From Fomes fomentarius (Eukaryota; Basidiomycota; Agaricomycetes; Polyporales; Polyporaceae), in contig JABYQN010000005.1 in assembly GCA_022606135.1 (NCBI GenBank), forward strand, positions 992,001-1,056,000: a stretch of DNA of 64,000 bases, written 5' to 3'. Below the pieces are notes generated by a model. It was not told the origin of the DNA. It did no database searches and saw only the letters and a program-made list of their open reading frames with translations. Positions 34,299-50,156 of the stretch are shown one piece after another. The first letter of the stretch is position 1; each line of letters starts with the position of its first letter. The position numbers and the translations under genes are program-made.

Positions 34299-35986
34299 TC
34301 ATGCGGCCTCCGACATGGTCACATCCGCGAGCAGAGACTCGTCTCCGACCCCATTGGCAGGCGCATCCTCGCCCTTCATCGCAATGTCCTCAGATTCTGC
34401 CTTGGTTCCGTTCTCCTTCGAGTCTGCGCCGTTTACGCCGGCATTTTCCGCATCGGCGGCTTTGTGCGTGCCGTTGGTCGCAGGCTTCGCAGCGTCAGAG
34501 GAGCCGTTTGACTTGAGAGTTTCGTGCCACTTGTCAACGAGAATCTTGGCCCGCTCCCGGAACTTGAACTCGTCGTCCCGGGGCACCCTGTCGTCTGGGA
34601 GAGCGTGTATATGGCGCATGACTTTACCGATCTTTGAGAACTGGTGTGGAAAGGCGGACAAATGATCAACATCATTACCAAACACGACAACAAAGGGGAG
34701 GTGACGCGGAGAAGCGATTCGCGCGGGAATGCGTCGTGCCACGCGTTTCCAGCAAAGCACGACGTGGCCCTAGCGCAGGGGTGTCGGGGATATGTGACTG
34801 CAGCTACTCACCAGCAGACAGTCCATTGTCATGTTGGGGTAGGTCTCTACTGTCGAGAACAGTTGATCGAGTCCAGGCATTTCCTGTAAGGGTATTCAGT
34901 GACCATTAAGAGTCTATAAGCCACGAGAGCAGCTCACATCACCCTTCGGAACAGCCTTCGAGTTGAGGAATGCCTTCTGGAGTTTATGTCGCCATTCCCT
35001 AACCTTTAGAGATTCGGGATCGCCAGGCTGAGAGGCTGGTTGTTGCCAATTCCATTGATATGGCCCGGAATGTGAGAGTGGGTATTGCGGGAGGGATGAT
35101 TACTCACCATCGCCCTCTTCCTCCTTGTCGCGTTTGGCTTTCTTGGTGGGGGGTGGAGAGGCTCGCTTGCTAGTACTTTCGTGCTCACCTGCTGCGCCCC
35201 CCTCATCCTCCGATTCCACCACAGCCTTAGACTTAGGACCATTCTTCTTCCCTTTGGCGGGAGTAGCTCGCGATTTGGTGGCAGACTCGGAGGATGCCTT
35301 CTTTGCCTTCGCCTTGGACTTGGACTTTGCGGGGGGCGCGTCGGAGTCCCGCTTTCTCTTCTTGGGCTTCTTTTTCTTTATTTCCTCCTCGTCTGCCTCC
35401 TCCTCGCCGTCGCTGTCGAGCTGATCGACTTCGGCGTTGGCCTCCGCTTCCTGGGCCTCCGCTATGGCCGCTGCCTTCTCCTCCAACCAATCAGTGGGAT
35501 CAAGGGCGATACGATAACCCTTCAAGAGTTCGCCTGAGCGTTTGAAGGGCTCTGAGATGAAAGCCTGGATCTCGTGGGGCTGCAGCTTGGAGATGTCCTT
35601 GGGAACAATCCATGCACTGTTGATAGCAACGCGTGCTTGTCAGCATGAGGAAGTCAAACAGAAGTATGTGTGATCACTCACTAGTCGCCAGCAGGGAAAA
35701 ACCGGACACAGTACCAGTTGCCCTTTTTCGTCTTCGCGTTCGGACGCTCCTTCGCGACAGTCCCGGGGACGGAGTCCGGGTCAACAATCTACGCGCATAG
35801 AGGATGTCACGTTAGACCATGAAAGACGTCGATGCGCACGCGCCAGGCGTGAACGCGATGGAAGGTAGAGGATGTGCTCACCATGCCGGGCCATGGGGGG
35901 AAGCCGCGGACTTTGGCGAGGACGACGTCGCGCACTTCGTACGACTGGTCCGTATCCTGTATCTTTGGGGCACCTTTTTTACTCAT
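34299..35986 (-). CDS. PWWP-domain chromatin protein with TFIIS-N/IBD-like helical region
   Basis: Likely a nuclear reader of methylated histone H3 tails, of the HDGF/LEDGF-like type. The start MSKKGAPKIQDTDQSYEVRD at 35986 leads into the PWWP core VLAKVRGFPPWPGM (PWWP variant PPWP). Later exons carry the strand GNWYCVRFFPAGD and YAWIVPKDISKLQPHEIQAF. Then follow a helical KRSGELLKGYRIALDPTDWL segment and a long acidic and Lys-rich stretch with several nuclear-localisation-type KKPKKRKR clusters. After it is a helical block: LKVREWRHKLQKAFLN, DQLFSTVETYPNMTMDCL and FSKIGKVMRHIHALP. This resembles the integrase-binding-like/TFIIS N-terminal fold. The tail is Ala/Asn/Glu-rich. About 430 residues. 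Specific yeast or human orthology is not claimed. Confidence 0.78.
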
Positions 35987-37394
35987 GGCTGAAGGTGAAG
36001 CGACGCGTCGAGGGCGAGAAGCGGGAGGAGAGCGGGCGAGAGTGCTTTGGCGGCGAGTGAGGGAGTTGGTGGTCAACAGTAAAGGTGAACCCCGTGGCTC
36101 GGCAATCCCCGGGGCGCGGCACCCGGCAGAGGAGGCCCGTGCGCTACTTGATACTGGCAAACAAAGCCCCGCATAGAGTTGTAACTCAGCTCATATTCTG
36201 TGCGCGCTGATATCTCTAAGTACTAGTATCCCATCAGGCTCAGAAATGACAGTAAGCGATTGGACCACATAGCGGATGTTGCCCCTCTGCCCATCCCAAC
36301 CGACAGCCCCAGCCCAGCCTAATCACGGCTCAGCGACGACAAACGACGATCCAACACATTGCCTTGCACCGGTCCGCGATCGTGGGTACCGTTTCGACAG
36401 TGCGCTCGATAACGAGAGAGTTGACACCAGGCATACAGCGTACATGCCATTGCCGTCTTGACTAGCCAGAGCATTCACGTCCAGTCTGGGATGTTCTTGT
36501 ACCCTTGTAATAATCGTGTATCAGGGTCTGCCTTGGAGGTCATGTCAAGGGCGTTCCCTTGTGCGCAATGCGTTTGCAGGTGTACCGTCGGATTGATCAC
36601 GGCACGCAGAACCGTACCGTTCAAGCCGTTCACTGCTAAACGCGTCAGACCAAAGCCATGCGAAACAGGATATTCAGCTCACCAAGGTAAAGTTGCTACG
36701 CATTGTCTTCCCGGTGATGCGCCACGAGGGCGTGTCCGTTGTTCATGCATCATGGCCAGTACCTGAGTGATCTCCTGATCTCCGTGGACTGAAGGAGGGG
36801 GGGGTTCATGACCAGAGCTGGAGCCTGGAGGTGGGGAAGTAACATGTCCATAGTACTCCACATATTGCTCAGCTCAATTGCAAGCCTGGAGATTGAGGCG
36901 AACTTTCCGTGATTTGCGAGCAACACATCGAGAGTGACATGGGGTAGATGAGGATCAATTGGGAAGGAATGCGAATGGGCTCTTGCGAGTTATAACTACG
37001 AGCAACCGGAAACCGCCGGTCCGATTCCTCAATGTTCCACTACCATCCCAATCAGCAGCGGAAAGTACTCTGGCGAGTGTCGGTGACCCCCGAGAGTGCT
37101 TCATCTCCGTTGTCAACAGATGTGAAAGCGTCTTCAGTTGTAGTGCCTGGCTTTCGTTGTGCGCTCTCGCAAAGTCCACGACGTCGACCCTCAGCGCGCA
37201 ACTGACAAAGCGGGGCGGGTCACAAGCTCAGTTATCCAATATCGCGTCATCCGACAGAATCCTTTGGACCCTGACTAGACTCGGATGTTCCTCTCCGAGT
37301 GCTTCGAACTCCAGTATATAACCGTACGTGAGTAGTCGATCGGAACTGCTCCTTTGACCCAGCATTTCATCTGCGGTTGCAGAAGAACATCAGT
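35987..37394. other. 1.4-kb divergent intergenic region
   Basis: Upstream of both the PWWP gene (-) and the oxygenase gene (+). Only short unconvincing frames. A G-run (36789-36798) is present. No RNA gene recognised. Confidence 0.5.
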
Positions 37395-38881
37395 ATGTTG
37401 GTCAACTCATCGACTTTCTCTAGCGTTCCGATCTTAGACTACTCGCTCCTTTCCACACCCGAAGGACACAAGAAATTCGTGGACCAGCTGCGGCATGCAC
37501 TCGTCCATGTAGGCTTTCTCTACCTTTCGAACCTGCCAGTCGCTCGCTCGGACATCGACGCGTTGATCGAATATACTCCGCGACTCTTTGATCTCCCGCA
37601 GGAGGAGAAGGAGCGCATCATCATGGCTAACTCGCCTCACTTCTTCGGTTATTCGCGGCTGGGCGCGGAGCTCACGAGAGGCAGGACCGACCAGAGAGAA
37701 CAGTTTGACTTTGCCACACCTTACGAGAACCAGTGGAAGCCGGGCGATCCCGACTATCTCAAGCTCTGGGGTCAACCCCAGGTATGTTCGCAGTTGGTTT
37801 GGAACAGTCTCGAAGATATCTGCTCAACCATCTCTATCTTTGCGTCAGTGGCCATCCGAGCAATCTCTACCTGGCTTCAAGGAGACGTATCTTCGCTACC
37901 TCGAGCAGGTGGAGCAGCTAAGCTACGAGTTCATCAACCTCATTGCGGAAGCATTTGAGATCTCCGAAGAAGCACTCGCGCCTTTCTTCAATGGAAGCAC
38001 AAGGCCGAAACCTGGTATCCTGCAGCATCGGTCCAAGATCGTCAAGTACCCAGCTCGCAAAGAGGGCGAGTCCGATCAGGGCGTAGGACCACACTACGAC
38101 GGCGGATTTCTCACATTCGTAGGTGCTCACGCCGGAATATATCTCATTCGGCACTGCGTTTGACCGTCCCTCAACAGCTTCTTCAGGCATCTGATCACCC
38201 AGGACTGCAGGTGCAGAACCTCGCGGGAGAATGGATCGATGCCCCACCCATTCCTGGTACCTTCGTCGTCAACATAGGCAAAGGTATGGAGCCGCTCTCA
38301 GTCGTTCCTCGTGAAAGGGTGCGAGTCTGACCTCGTCGTTCGGCCGCCCGATCCAGCTTTGGAAGCTGTTACGCAAGGTTTGGCCTGCGCTACCTCGCAC
38401 CGCGTGCTTTCCCCGGCACCTGGCTCCACCCCGCGGTTCTCGATTCCGTTCTTCCAGAACATCGCTCAGGGAATCCAGATCAAGGATATGATCCTGGAAT
38501 GCAAGTGGCTTTGCCTTTGTGGTTGCAACTTTGTTGCTGACGTCGGTGCAGTCAAGCCAGAGATTCTGAAGCTCAAGCAGTCGCGCGGCCAAGTTGGTGC
38601 CGTTGACTGTTAGTGCAGTCTCGTGGTCATCTGCATGCCTGGGCTAATCGTGTTCCTACTTCACAGCGGTCAACTATTCGGAGTACGGGCAGTATCCGTC
38701 TGGGTACGTGAATTTGATCGGCCGGGTGAAGTAAGCGGAACGGCGTGTTGTTTTCGCGCTGGAATTTTCTATGCTGACGACCTTCATCAGGAGTCATCCC
38801 GATGTCGCAGAAAGGCACTATCCGGATATGTTCAAGCAGTTCTTTCCTCAAGGTCTTCCTGCACAAGGAAGCGCGTACTAA
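37395..38881 (+). CDS. 2-oxoglutarate/Fe(II)-dependent oxygenase (isopenicillin N synthase-like)
   Basis: Non-heme iron oxygenase of the IPNS/DIOX superfamily; substrate unknown. The DIOX_N part is VPILDYSLLSTPEGHKKFVD ... HVGFLYLSNLPV ... PRLFDLPQEEKERI, then GYSRLGAELTRGRTDQREQF. The catalytic core holds the H-x-D pair in VGPHYDGGFLTF, the distal His in ATSHRVLSPAPG, and the 2OG-binding Arg-x-Ser in PRFSIPFFQN. Exons continue through FKPEILKLKQSRG, VNYSEYGQYPSG and SHPDVAERHYPDMFKQF to the stop at 38879-38881. Seven or eight exons. The intron at 38501-38551 appears to be GC-AG and is 51 nt, so retention would keep the frame. The start ATG 37395 puts VPILDYS at the usual position. About 345 residues. 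May serve secondary or amino-acid metabolism; no cluster is seen around it. Confidence 0.83.
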
Positions 38882-39320
38882 TGATGCTCAGCAGTCAGGT
38901 TCCGGATTCTGACATAGACCGTCGACGACTCGGTGCCGCGCGGAACTGGTCACCGTTGAAATGCGACAAGGAAAGAGTAGATTAAGGGAAGTTAGATAAT
39001 GTAGGAATCAGTCGCCCGCCGGCGGTGGTGATGGGCTCCGTAGCGAAATAGACAAGTCGCAGATTCATCTTTGTACTATTGCTGATTATCATTGCGATTG
39101 TGTCATGCCTGCAATAGGAGGGCCTAATTCATTCTAGATGTCTCCGGTAGCAATTCTCTGAGTGTGCTCATTAGATCTAATAGGAGGGAATCGAAGCCGA
39201 TATCGCAATGAAAGATATGGTTAGATTATGACAATGCAAGAAAGAGACAAGAGGCTCAATGCCTCTCGAGCTTGACTCGGATACGAGAGTCCCTCCTCCG
39301 CCTCTCGACCAAGAGATAGC
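38882..39320. other. Convergent intergenic region
   Basis: 3' flanks of the oxygenase gene and DUF6593 gene 2. No gene seen. Confidence 0.55.
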
Positions 39321-40037
39321 TCACTGTGGCGAATTCGTCAGCTCCTCGCCTATCGCCGTCATCATCACAAGCAAGGGCAACGCACCGATGAACCTTTCGA
39401 TCGCATCCGTGATCTCCGGGATAGGCTGAACCTCGAAAAACGCGTGCTTAGACATCCGGAATACAAAGAAATGCCTCTTGTGCGGGTGAAACTCGGCAAC
39501 GGCTTTCTTCTCGGGGTCGTCAGACTTGACGAGCTACACGACCAAATAGACTCGGTTAATTGAGGGAATACCTTCGGGACGGGACGAGAGCCGTGCATAC
39601 CTGGAAGTGTCCTCGGTGGGTCTTCCACCGATACTCTGCGCCGCTGCTGGCCTGGAATGTACCGCCACTGCTTATGACGTCAAAGCGTCGACCGTCAGCA
39701 CTTCCCCCGCTCGACCTACAGAGATGAATGGGGAGTGCACCCACATGTGCTCGTTGTCATACTTGAGGAAGTCCCCTGCTGTCATCCAATGGCCCTTGTC
39801 GCCGCCGAAGCGCACGCGGGGCTCGTGAGTCTGCAGGCCCTCGATCTCGGCAACAGTCAAGAGCTCGCGGGACTCCATGTCGAACTTATTGATCTTGGTG
39901 AGATTCGGGTGCCAGTAGCGCGTCACGATCTCGAAGTAAACGGAGTCATCGTCCGTGGAGAGCGTCGTGTTCCGCAAACTGTTCATCGTGAATTCGAGCT
40001 TCTGTGGCGGCTTGGGCTTGGAGGCGGGCGGCGGCAT
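39321..40037 (-). CDS. DUF6593-type protein 2
   Basis: Unknown-function fungal protein, about 200 residues. Minus-strand reading: MPPPASKPKPPQKLEFTMNS, then the beta-rich block DDDSVYFEIVTRYWHPNLTK, INKFDMESRELLTVAEIEG and MWVHSPFI. After an intron comes the hallmark FQASSGAEYRWK, then LVKSDDPEKKAVAEFHPHKR, a hydrophobic FFVFRMSKHAFFEVQPI strand pair, and the helical C-terminus EITDAIERFIGALPLLVMMT ending EELTNSPQ at 39321. The EYRW motif and the terminal bulk-hydrophobic helix place it with the protein at 13384-14116, although the rest is diverged. No signal peptide. Function and partners unknown. Confidence 0.7.
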
Positions 40038-41380
40038 GGTGTATGATGTGTGATGGGGTTTGCGTAGCGCTCAGAGAGAGAAGGCGGGCGGAGAAGCAGG
40101 GGTAGGAGCGAATGAAGAGAGATGTAGTCTCAGTTAGGAGCTGAGGGGATGGACGGAAATGAAGGAGTAAGTATATAGGGCAGCAGCTCCGAGTATTGTG
40201 CGAGAGCCACGGCGGCACGTCAGTGAGAGTCGCGCATCCTGCATGCACACACCGCCATAGGTTTGGATCAGCCCCGAAGACACGGAGCCGGAAGCTGTCC
40301 CCCACTGGTATACCCAGAGATACACGTCGGATCCTCGATTGCCGGACATCGGTGCTGTCAGCAGGTAGGAGCGATTGCCACCGGACTGACTGGCCGTGGG
40401 CGTGCCGCCGTTAGATGCAGGGACGCAAGTGGGATTGGAATGACGGCCGCGAGAAGAGACGCAGGTGTGTACTTAAACAAGGTACATTATCGCACACATA
40501 GTGTGGTATCATTCGTGATTTGTGGGAACAGGCGGGGGAATAGCGGCTTCGTGAGAGGGTTTGCAGACGCGCGCCGCAAGGACAAAAATATACGGTTGGT
40601 CACCGTCCTAGGATTGAAGTCCAGACCAGGTCGCCAGAAAGACTTTCACTCGAGTATGAGAGCAATGAGGCATCCGTTTAAGTGGAAGGCTCGGTCACTG
40701 TCTTGATGTGCATTGTCCTAAATAGAAATTTCAAGTTTGGGGTGTGCACGAGCGCCAGCATGTCACAAATTTGTGTATAAACTCCATTGATAATGAACAC
40801 GTCCCCGTGTGACAATGTCACTGACATGAAACACTGTAAAAGATGCCCGCAGACGTCGGGCAAGTCAGAATGTCAATGCATCAGCAAATAATTGAGATCT
40901 GACGGACCTCATTGTATGGACGTTCACTCTGGCTACGGATGAGTGCGTATGTCATTCCTGGCAACGCAGGTGCGTGATCAATGATCGTAAGAAGGATTGA
41001 CGCAACTCATGAAGTCCGTTGCCAGCGGACGATGAGTCCCGAGGGTTTCCCAGGGACGTGGCTCACTGAGTCTTCTCGCATAGCGGCCACAAGAATAGAG
41101 CTAGTCTGTGTTGTAGTTGAAGTGCGAGTGCAAGGCACTTACAGGTCAAGGTACGGGTGGTGGTCCACAATGACCGAGTCGACGAGGCTTAAGTGAAAAT
41201 CTGTGAGATCAATCGTAATGCCAAAAGGAGAGTTTCAGGGTTAGGTGTTACGAAGTGACCGAAATCACGTTCTCCGGAGTCCGCCAGTCGCGACGCGTCT
41301 GCCAGGATCGTTCCAGGCTCTTGCTCGCACTCACTCCCTTTGCACGCGCAGCTCACCAACTCTGTCTTGGGCTGCCCTCG
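40038..41380. other. Divergent intergenic region
   Basis: Upstream of DUF6593 gene 2 and of LRO1. Short frames only, none convincing. Confidence 0.5.
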
Positions 41381-44300
41381 ATGGTCCTCACTCAGCGGCT
41401 CAAGAAACGAAACCAGTCAGACTCTGTTCTCGCCGAGTCTCACATCGATGGACAAACAACTGCTATTCCCGACTTGCATCGAACTCAGGAGAGGGAAGTG
41501 AAAGTGTTGAAGAAGAAGGTGCGCGATACTTCATTCTCTGCTACTTGTGTCGAATGTATCAGTTTATGAATCGATCCCGTTCCTCGAGTAGGATGGTCGG
41601 CACTTCTATGCAACCCGTCGCTTTCTGTTCCCATTGGGACTGTTCTGTAAGTGTTTGTCTTGACTCTGAATGATGCATGAGATTGAGCGCATGCCGTGGA
41701 CCAGTGGGAGTGCTTGTCGGCTTCATGTTCATTCAACCCACCGACTTCCAAGATTTCCAAACCCATATTGCCCTGCTGATGGACGAGTTCGAAGTCAGCA
41801 TGCCTGAATTCCCTGCGCTGGACTTGCCACAATTAGACCTCTCACGTGTTGAAGTGGAATGGCGACGACTGTGGCAGAACATCCCTGAACCGTGGAAATT
41901 GGCTAACAACGGTCTCGAATTCACCGTGGGCGAGGCCATGGCTGCTAGGGGCCTCTCAGCGAAACATCCTGTTATACTGGTTCCGGGAATCATCTCGACT
42001 GTGAGTCCGGTCGAGTTCCACATCCGACGCGTACATCAATATGATATCAATATGCGAAATAGGGACTAGAATCGTGGTCTACGTCTCCCGACTACAGGGC
42101 TTTCTTCCGCAAGAAACTATGGGGCGGATTCTCGATGATATCTCAGGTTACATTCAACCGTGACAAGTGGATCGCTGCTCTCATGCTGGATCCTGTTACT
42201 GGTCTCGACCCACCAGGTGTGAAGGTCAGGGCAGCCGAGGGAATTGATGCTGCCAGTAGCTTCATTCAGGGATTTTGGCTTTGGTGGGTTACCGCTTGTA
42301 GACTTGCATATATGCGCATTCACCGAGATCTTAATACATTCCGATTGTCACAATGCCAGGTCAAAGATTATCGAGAACCTGGCCGTAGTGGGATATGATA
42401 CGAACAACCTTCACCTCGCACCGTATGATTGGCGTCTCTCGTACTATAATCTGGAAGAACGAGATGGCTATTTCTCTAAGCTTCGGGCTACGATTGAGGG
42501 TTTCGTGTGAGTTCGGCCACATCCTCTTTCCTTGTGAAGCTGTGCTGTTATCCTCGCATAGCTGATGGGGTATCGTCAGTGCTCGAGATAATCGGAAGGT
42601 CGTTTTGGCCGCGCACTCAATGGGCAGCACAGTGAGTTCTTCTGTTAACGATGATTTACAGGGGACGTGCTCATGCTCATTGTTACAGGTTATATTGGTG
42701 TGTGATGCTACCCTATACGTGAAATCGTCCCTAAGCTGACCATAATTCGCAGCATTTGTATGTTTATCCATCCTACCTTGAGTAGCTGGGTGATATTGAT
42801 GGGTCGACCAGCCTGAAGTGGGTCGAATCGCCCCTACACGGGAAGGGAGGCCCCGATTGGGTTGAAGTAAGCTAGTTGCATCTGCCTCGTTGCACACATA
42901 TTACTAACATCGCTGAACTAGAATCACGTTGAAGCGTTCATCTCCATCGCCGGGACACATTTAGTGCGTGTTACAGTGCCCATGCAATGTTTTCTTCGAA
43001 TGCTCACAGTGCATATAGGGAGTAGTACGTATCTTCGCCATAAAGTCAACCAACTTTCACCTAGTATCGGTTTGCAGGCGAAGGCCATGTCTGCATTCCT
43101 CTCGGGGGAGATGAAGGATACCGTTCAGATCAACCCTGCAGGGGCATACGGTCTGTTACAGTCATTTCTTTTACACCCACATGTAGCACCGGCTGATCTG
43201 ATTGGCACCTTATCCCTAGTACTCGAACGGTTCTTCTCACGCAAGGAACGCCAGATGCTCTTCCGCAGCTGGGCAGGAAGTGCGAGCATGTGGATCAAGG
43301 TGGGTCGCGAGGACTGCTAAATCACATACCGCCGAGACTACAGACTGACTCTGAACGATCCCATCAACTATCTAGGGCGGCGATGACGTGTGGGGAACGG
43401 CGGACTTCGCACCTGACGACCTCGAGAACACGACGCAGAGCCACGGGTCGCTCATCGCGTTCCGCCAGAACTCGCCGGCGGTGCAGAGCGACAGCAGTCT
43501 GTACAACATGACGTCGAACGGGGCTGGGACTTGGATCCTCGAGCACACGCAGACTGACTTCCAGGTGCGTGCCGACCTTTATAAGATAACTGCAATAACT
43601 ACCTGGCGCTGCAGTCAGGGGGGCTATTCGCTGATTGGACGTGTGCGGGAATAATAGAAAATGCTGGCGACCAACTACTCGTTCGGCATCGAGCGCGATG
43701 AGGAGCAGCTGAAGAAGAACAATTTGGACTTCACGAAGTGGAGCAACCCTCTGGAGATTCAGTGAGCAGTAGCAATTTGGCGTTGACTGCCGAGCCGCGC
43801 GAGACTGATTCATGCCCATGCTTTCACGTGTCGGGCAGGCTGCCGCACGCACCGTCCATGAAGGTCTACTGCGTCTATGGGCATGGGAAAGCCACCGAGG
43901 TTCGTCCCTGTCTGGCTGGCCTTGGCCCCTCCTTACTCCTTGACCGCCTGACCCTGACACAACGACCGCTCCGCCATACAGCGCTCCTACTGGTACACCC
44001 AGCAAGCGTCCGAATCCGACGATACCGCGCCGGCGGCCGACGACCCGCACGGGCCGCTCTGCGCCGAAGAGTCGCCCGGGAGCGGCGCGAACTGCACGTC
44101 CCCGCGCCCGCCGCTCGACATGCCGCCCCTGGCGCGCGCGGCGTACTGCATCGACGCAGAGTACACGGACGAGGCCGCGAACCCGCCCGTCGTGAACGGC
44201 GTGAAGATGGGCGAGGGCGACGGGACGGTGAGCTTGCTCAGCCTCGGCGCGATGTGTGTCGAGGGCTGGAAGAGGCCGCGGTGGAACCCGGCCGGCATCA

Positions 44301-44613
44301 CGGTCACGACCGTCGAGGTGCGTCTACCGTCTGTTCGTTTGGCTGGCGTGGTGGTGGTGGCAATAAGAGACATGGCTGCGGGCTGACGTTTGCTCGTCCG
44401 TTGCGTGGTCGGGATTGCATTGACTAGCTGCCGCACAACCCGGTCGCGACCATCCCCCGCGGAGGCGGGACGACGAGCGACCACGTTGACATTTTGGGCG
44501 CGACGGGTCTGAACGAGATCATCCTCAAGGTCGCGACGGGTGCCGGAGAGGAGGTGACCGACTCGTATGTCTCCAACATCCGCGAGTATGCGAAGAAGGT
44601 CAAGTGGGACTAG
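41381..44613 (+). CDS. LRO1: LRO1, phospholipid:diacylglycerol acyltransferase
   Basis: ER-anchored PDAT of the LCAT family; moves an acyl chain from a phospholipid to diacylglycerol to make storage triacylglycerol. The start MVLTQRLKKRNQ is a basic cytosolic tail. After two introns comes one membrane helix, RFLFPLGLFLGVLVGFMFI, then FQDFQTHIALLMDEF. The lumenal catalytic domain holds KHPVILVPGIIST, LESWSTSP (lid), VTFNRDKWIAALMLDP-type conserved segments, YDTNNLHLAPYDWRLSYYNL and the nucleophile motif AAHSMGST. HGKGGPDWVENHVEAFISIA and a GTHL turn follow. Downstream are PSMKVYCVYGHGKATERSYWY (catalytic Asp/His part), DGTVSLLSLGAMC and DHVDILG with the final His. About 15 exons, 41381-44613. 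The order and motifs match Lro1/PDAT throughout. A long Pro/Ala insertion lies between WYTQQASES and YCIDAEYTDE. Confidence 0.9.
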
Positions 44614-45013
44614 GGGCAGAGTGGGAGCACATCACAGGTACTACATGATACCAAGAGCAATCTGGACATGCTGCAGCTGAACGCTGGCGTTCGGTCGGCC
44701 GTCTCCTACTATACATATCACCCGCTTTAGATTATGATATCGTCGTATACATGTCATGCCAATATCGTTGTCATCTCATACTTCGGAATGCCGAAAGAAG
44801 ATGCGAAATGCCATTCTGAAGACGTTCTCGTGAGCAAGTTTGATACACCATAGTTTACAATAGGAGCACAGTAATCCGCAGGAACAGGCAGCAAACAGTA
44901 TATACAAGGGGAATTAGCCAGCAGAACCTCCCTCAGGCACCAAAAATGAAGAGACAGAACTACGGATCTCGAGAGTCGGGCCGGGCATACGTATACGTAC
45001 GACCAGATCATTT
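44614..45013. other. Convergent intergenic region
   Basis: 3' flanks of LRO1 and the halogenase gene. Contains a GTATAC-rich patch near 44985-45000. No gene seen. Confidence 0.55.
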
Positions 45014-48856
<3,843 letters not shown>

Positions 48857-50156
48857 ATGTCCACCACTGATCCTCCCTCAAGCCCTCTCCTCCAAGCCCC
48901 CTCTCCATCCGCTCTCCTTCTCTCCACCACCCCTCCAGACGATCCACCGCCACCATACCCCTCTGCCCGCCGCACTAGACAGAACCGCAGGAGACGGTCC
49001 GCCCTCGACTCTAGCGACCATTCACTCTCTCAACCTCCCTCAGACGACTTCGACCCCTCATCCATCTACCACAACTTCCCCCATCCCCATCATGATTCGG
49101 ATCCGACAGAGACTACTCCCCTCTTGAGCCCCCACTCTCCACGTCCTTCCCTCCAACCTCCCGTGACACATCGCCGACGACGCACCTCCCTCACAAGTAC
49201 CCTCCGCTCGTCCACATCCCTTGCTCCGTCCTTTGCCCACACCATTCTTTCCGCTTTCCACCCTGAACGCGATTCCGACATCGACCCGGAGTGCCGCGAC
49301 GACTTGGATTATGTCCATGTTCCTTTTCCTCACGAGCCTGAACACGAACACGACGAGCTCGACAGCCCCATCGCACCCGACTACGACCCCCAGCAACGCG
49401 CCTTTGTTGCTGACCTCTCTGGCTATGCCCACCGACAGACTCAGAGACCCCAGCCAATGTTCGTCGGGCCGCGCTGGAGGCGCTACTTTGCCCCACTCAA
49501 GAGGAGAGCGTATTATTCTGCCCTGCTGCACATCCTCGTCCTCAATTTCCCCTACGCCCTTGTCTCGTGGATATTTTTGTTCGTCTTCACCCTGGTACGT
49601 CACATCCTCCGTCCCTCTCCCTTGTCGAGCGCCATGCACGCGCTGCGCCATTGTCGCAATACCCATGCTCACAATCGCGCTCTCGTCCCTGACAGGTCGG
49701 CACCTGCACGCTCATGGCGCTCCCTCTTGGTGCCGTATTCTGTTTCGTCGACCTCTTTGGCGCACGGGTGCTCTCACGCGGTGAGCTCGCGCTCCAGACC
49801 ACCTTCCACGGCCCGCTCTCGTACCCACGCCCCCACCCCCGCTCCCGATCTTCACGCGCACGCGGCCCCCGACCCCCGCGCAGCTCGAGGCGGGCGCGGG
49901 CACGCTCGTGCAGGAGACCTCGTTCTACCGCAACACGTACGTGATGTTCACGGACCCGACCAGCTACCAGGCGCTCTTCTATTTTCTCGTCCTCAAGCCG
50001 GGCATCACGGTGCTCATGTTTCTGTTCTTTGTCGTTGTCGTGCCTGTCTCGGCCGTCCTTGTTGTGCCGCTCCCTGCGGTCATGAGGCTTGCGCGGCGGG
50101 TGGGCATCTGGCAGGCGAATGTGGCAGTCGAGGGTCTCTATTTTGCTGTCCGGTAA
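48857..50156 (+). CDS. Multi-pass membrane protein (possible sensor-domain family), frameshifted
   Basis: Exon 1 (48857-49594) encodes a long cytosolic tail rich in Pro/Ser with DPTETTPLLSPHSP (an acidic dileucine-type TPLL) and acidic DSDIDPECRDDL. It then enters the first membrane helix, SALLHILVLNFPYALVSWIF, ending LFVFTL. After the intron 49595-49695, exon 2 gives VGTCTLMALPLGAVFCFVDL, a second helix, and RGELALQTTFHGPLSYPRPH. The reading frame then shifts: the continuation PPLPIFTRTRPPTP ... LVQETSFYRNTYVMFTDPTS is one base out of frame. It goes on with ALFYFLVLKPGITVLMFLFF, more helices, and a terminal RRVGIWQANVAVEGLYFAVR to TAA 50154-50156. The switch falls in the C-tract at about 49838-49847. 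An assembly error or a recent inactivation are both possible. About 400 residues if intact. Confidence 0.6.
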
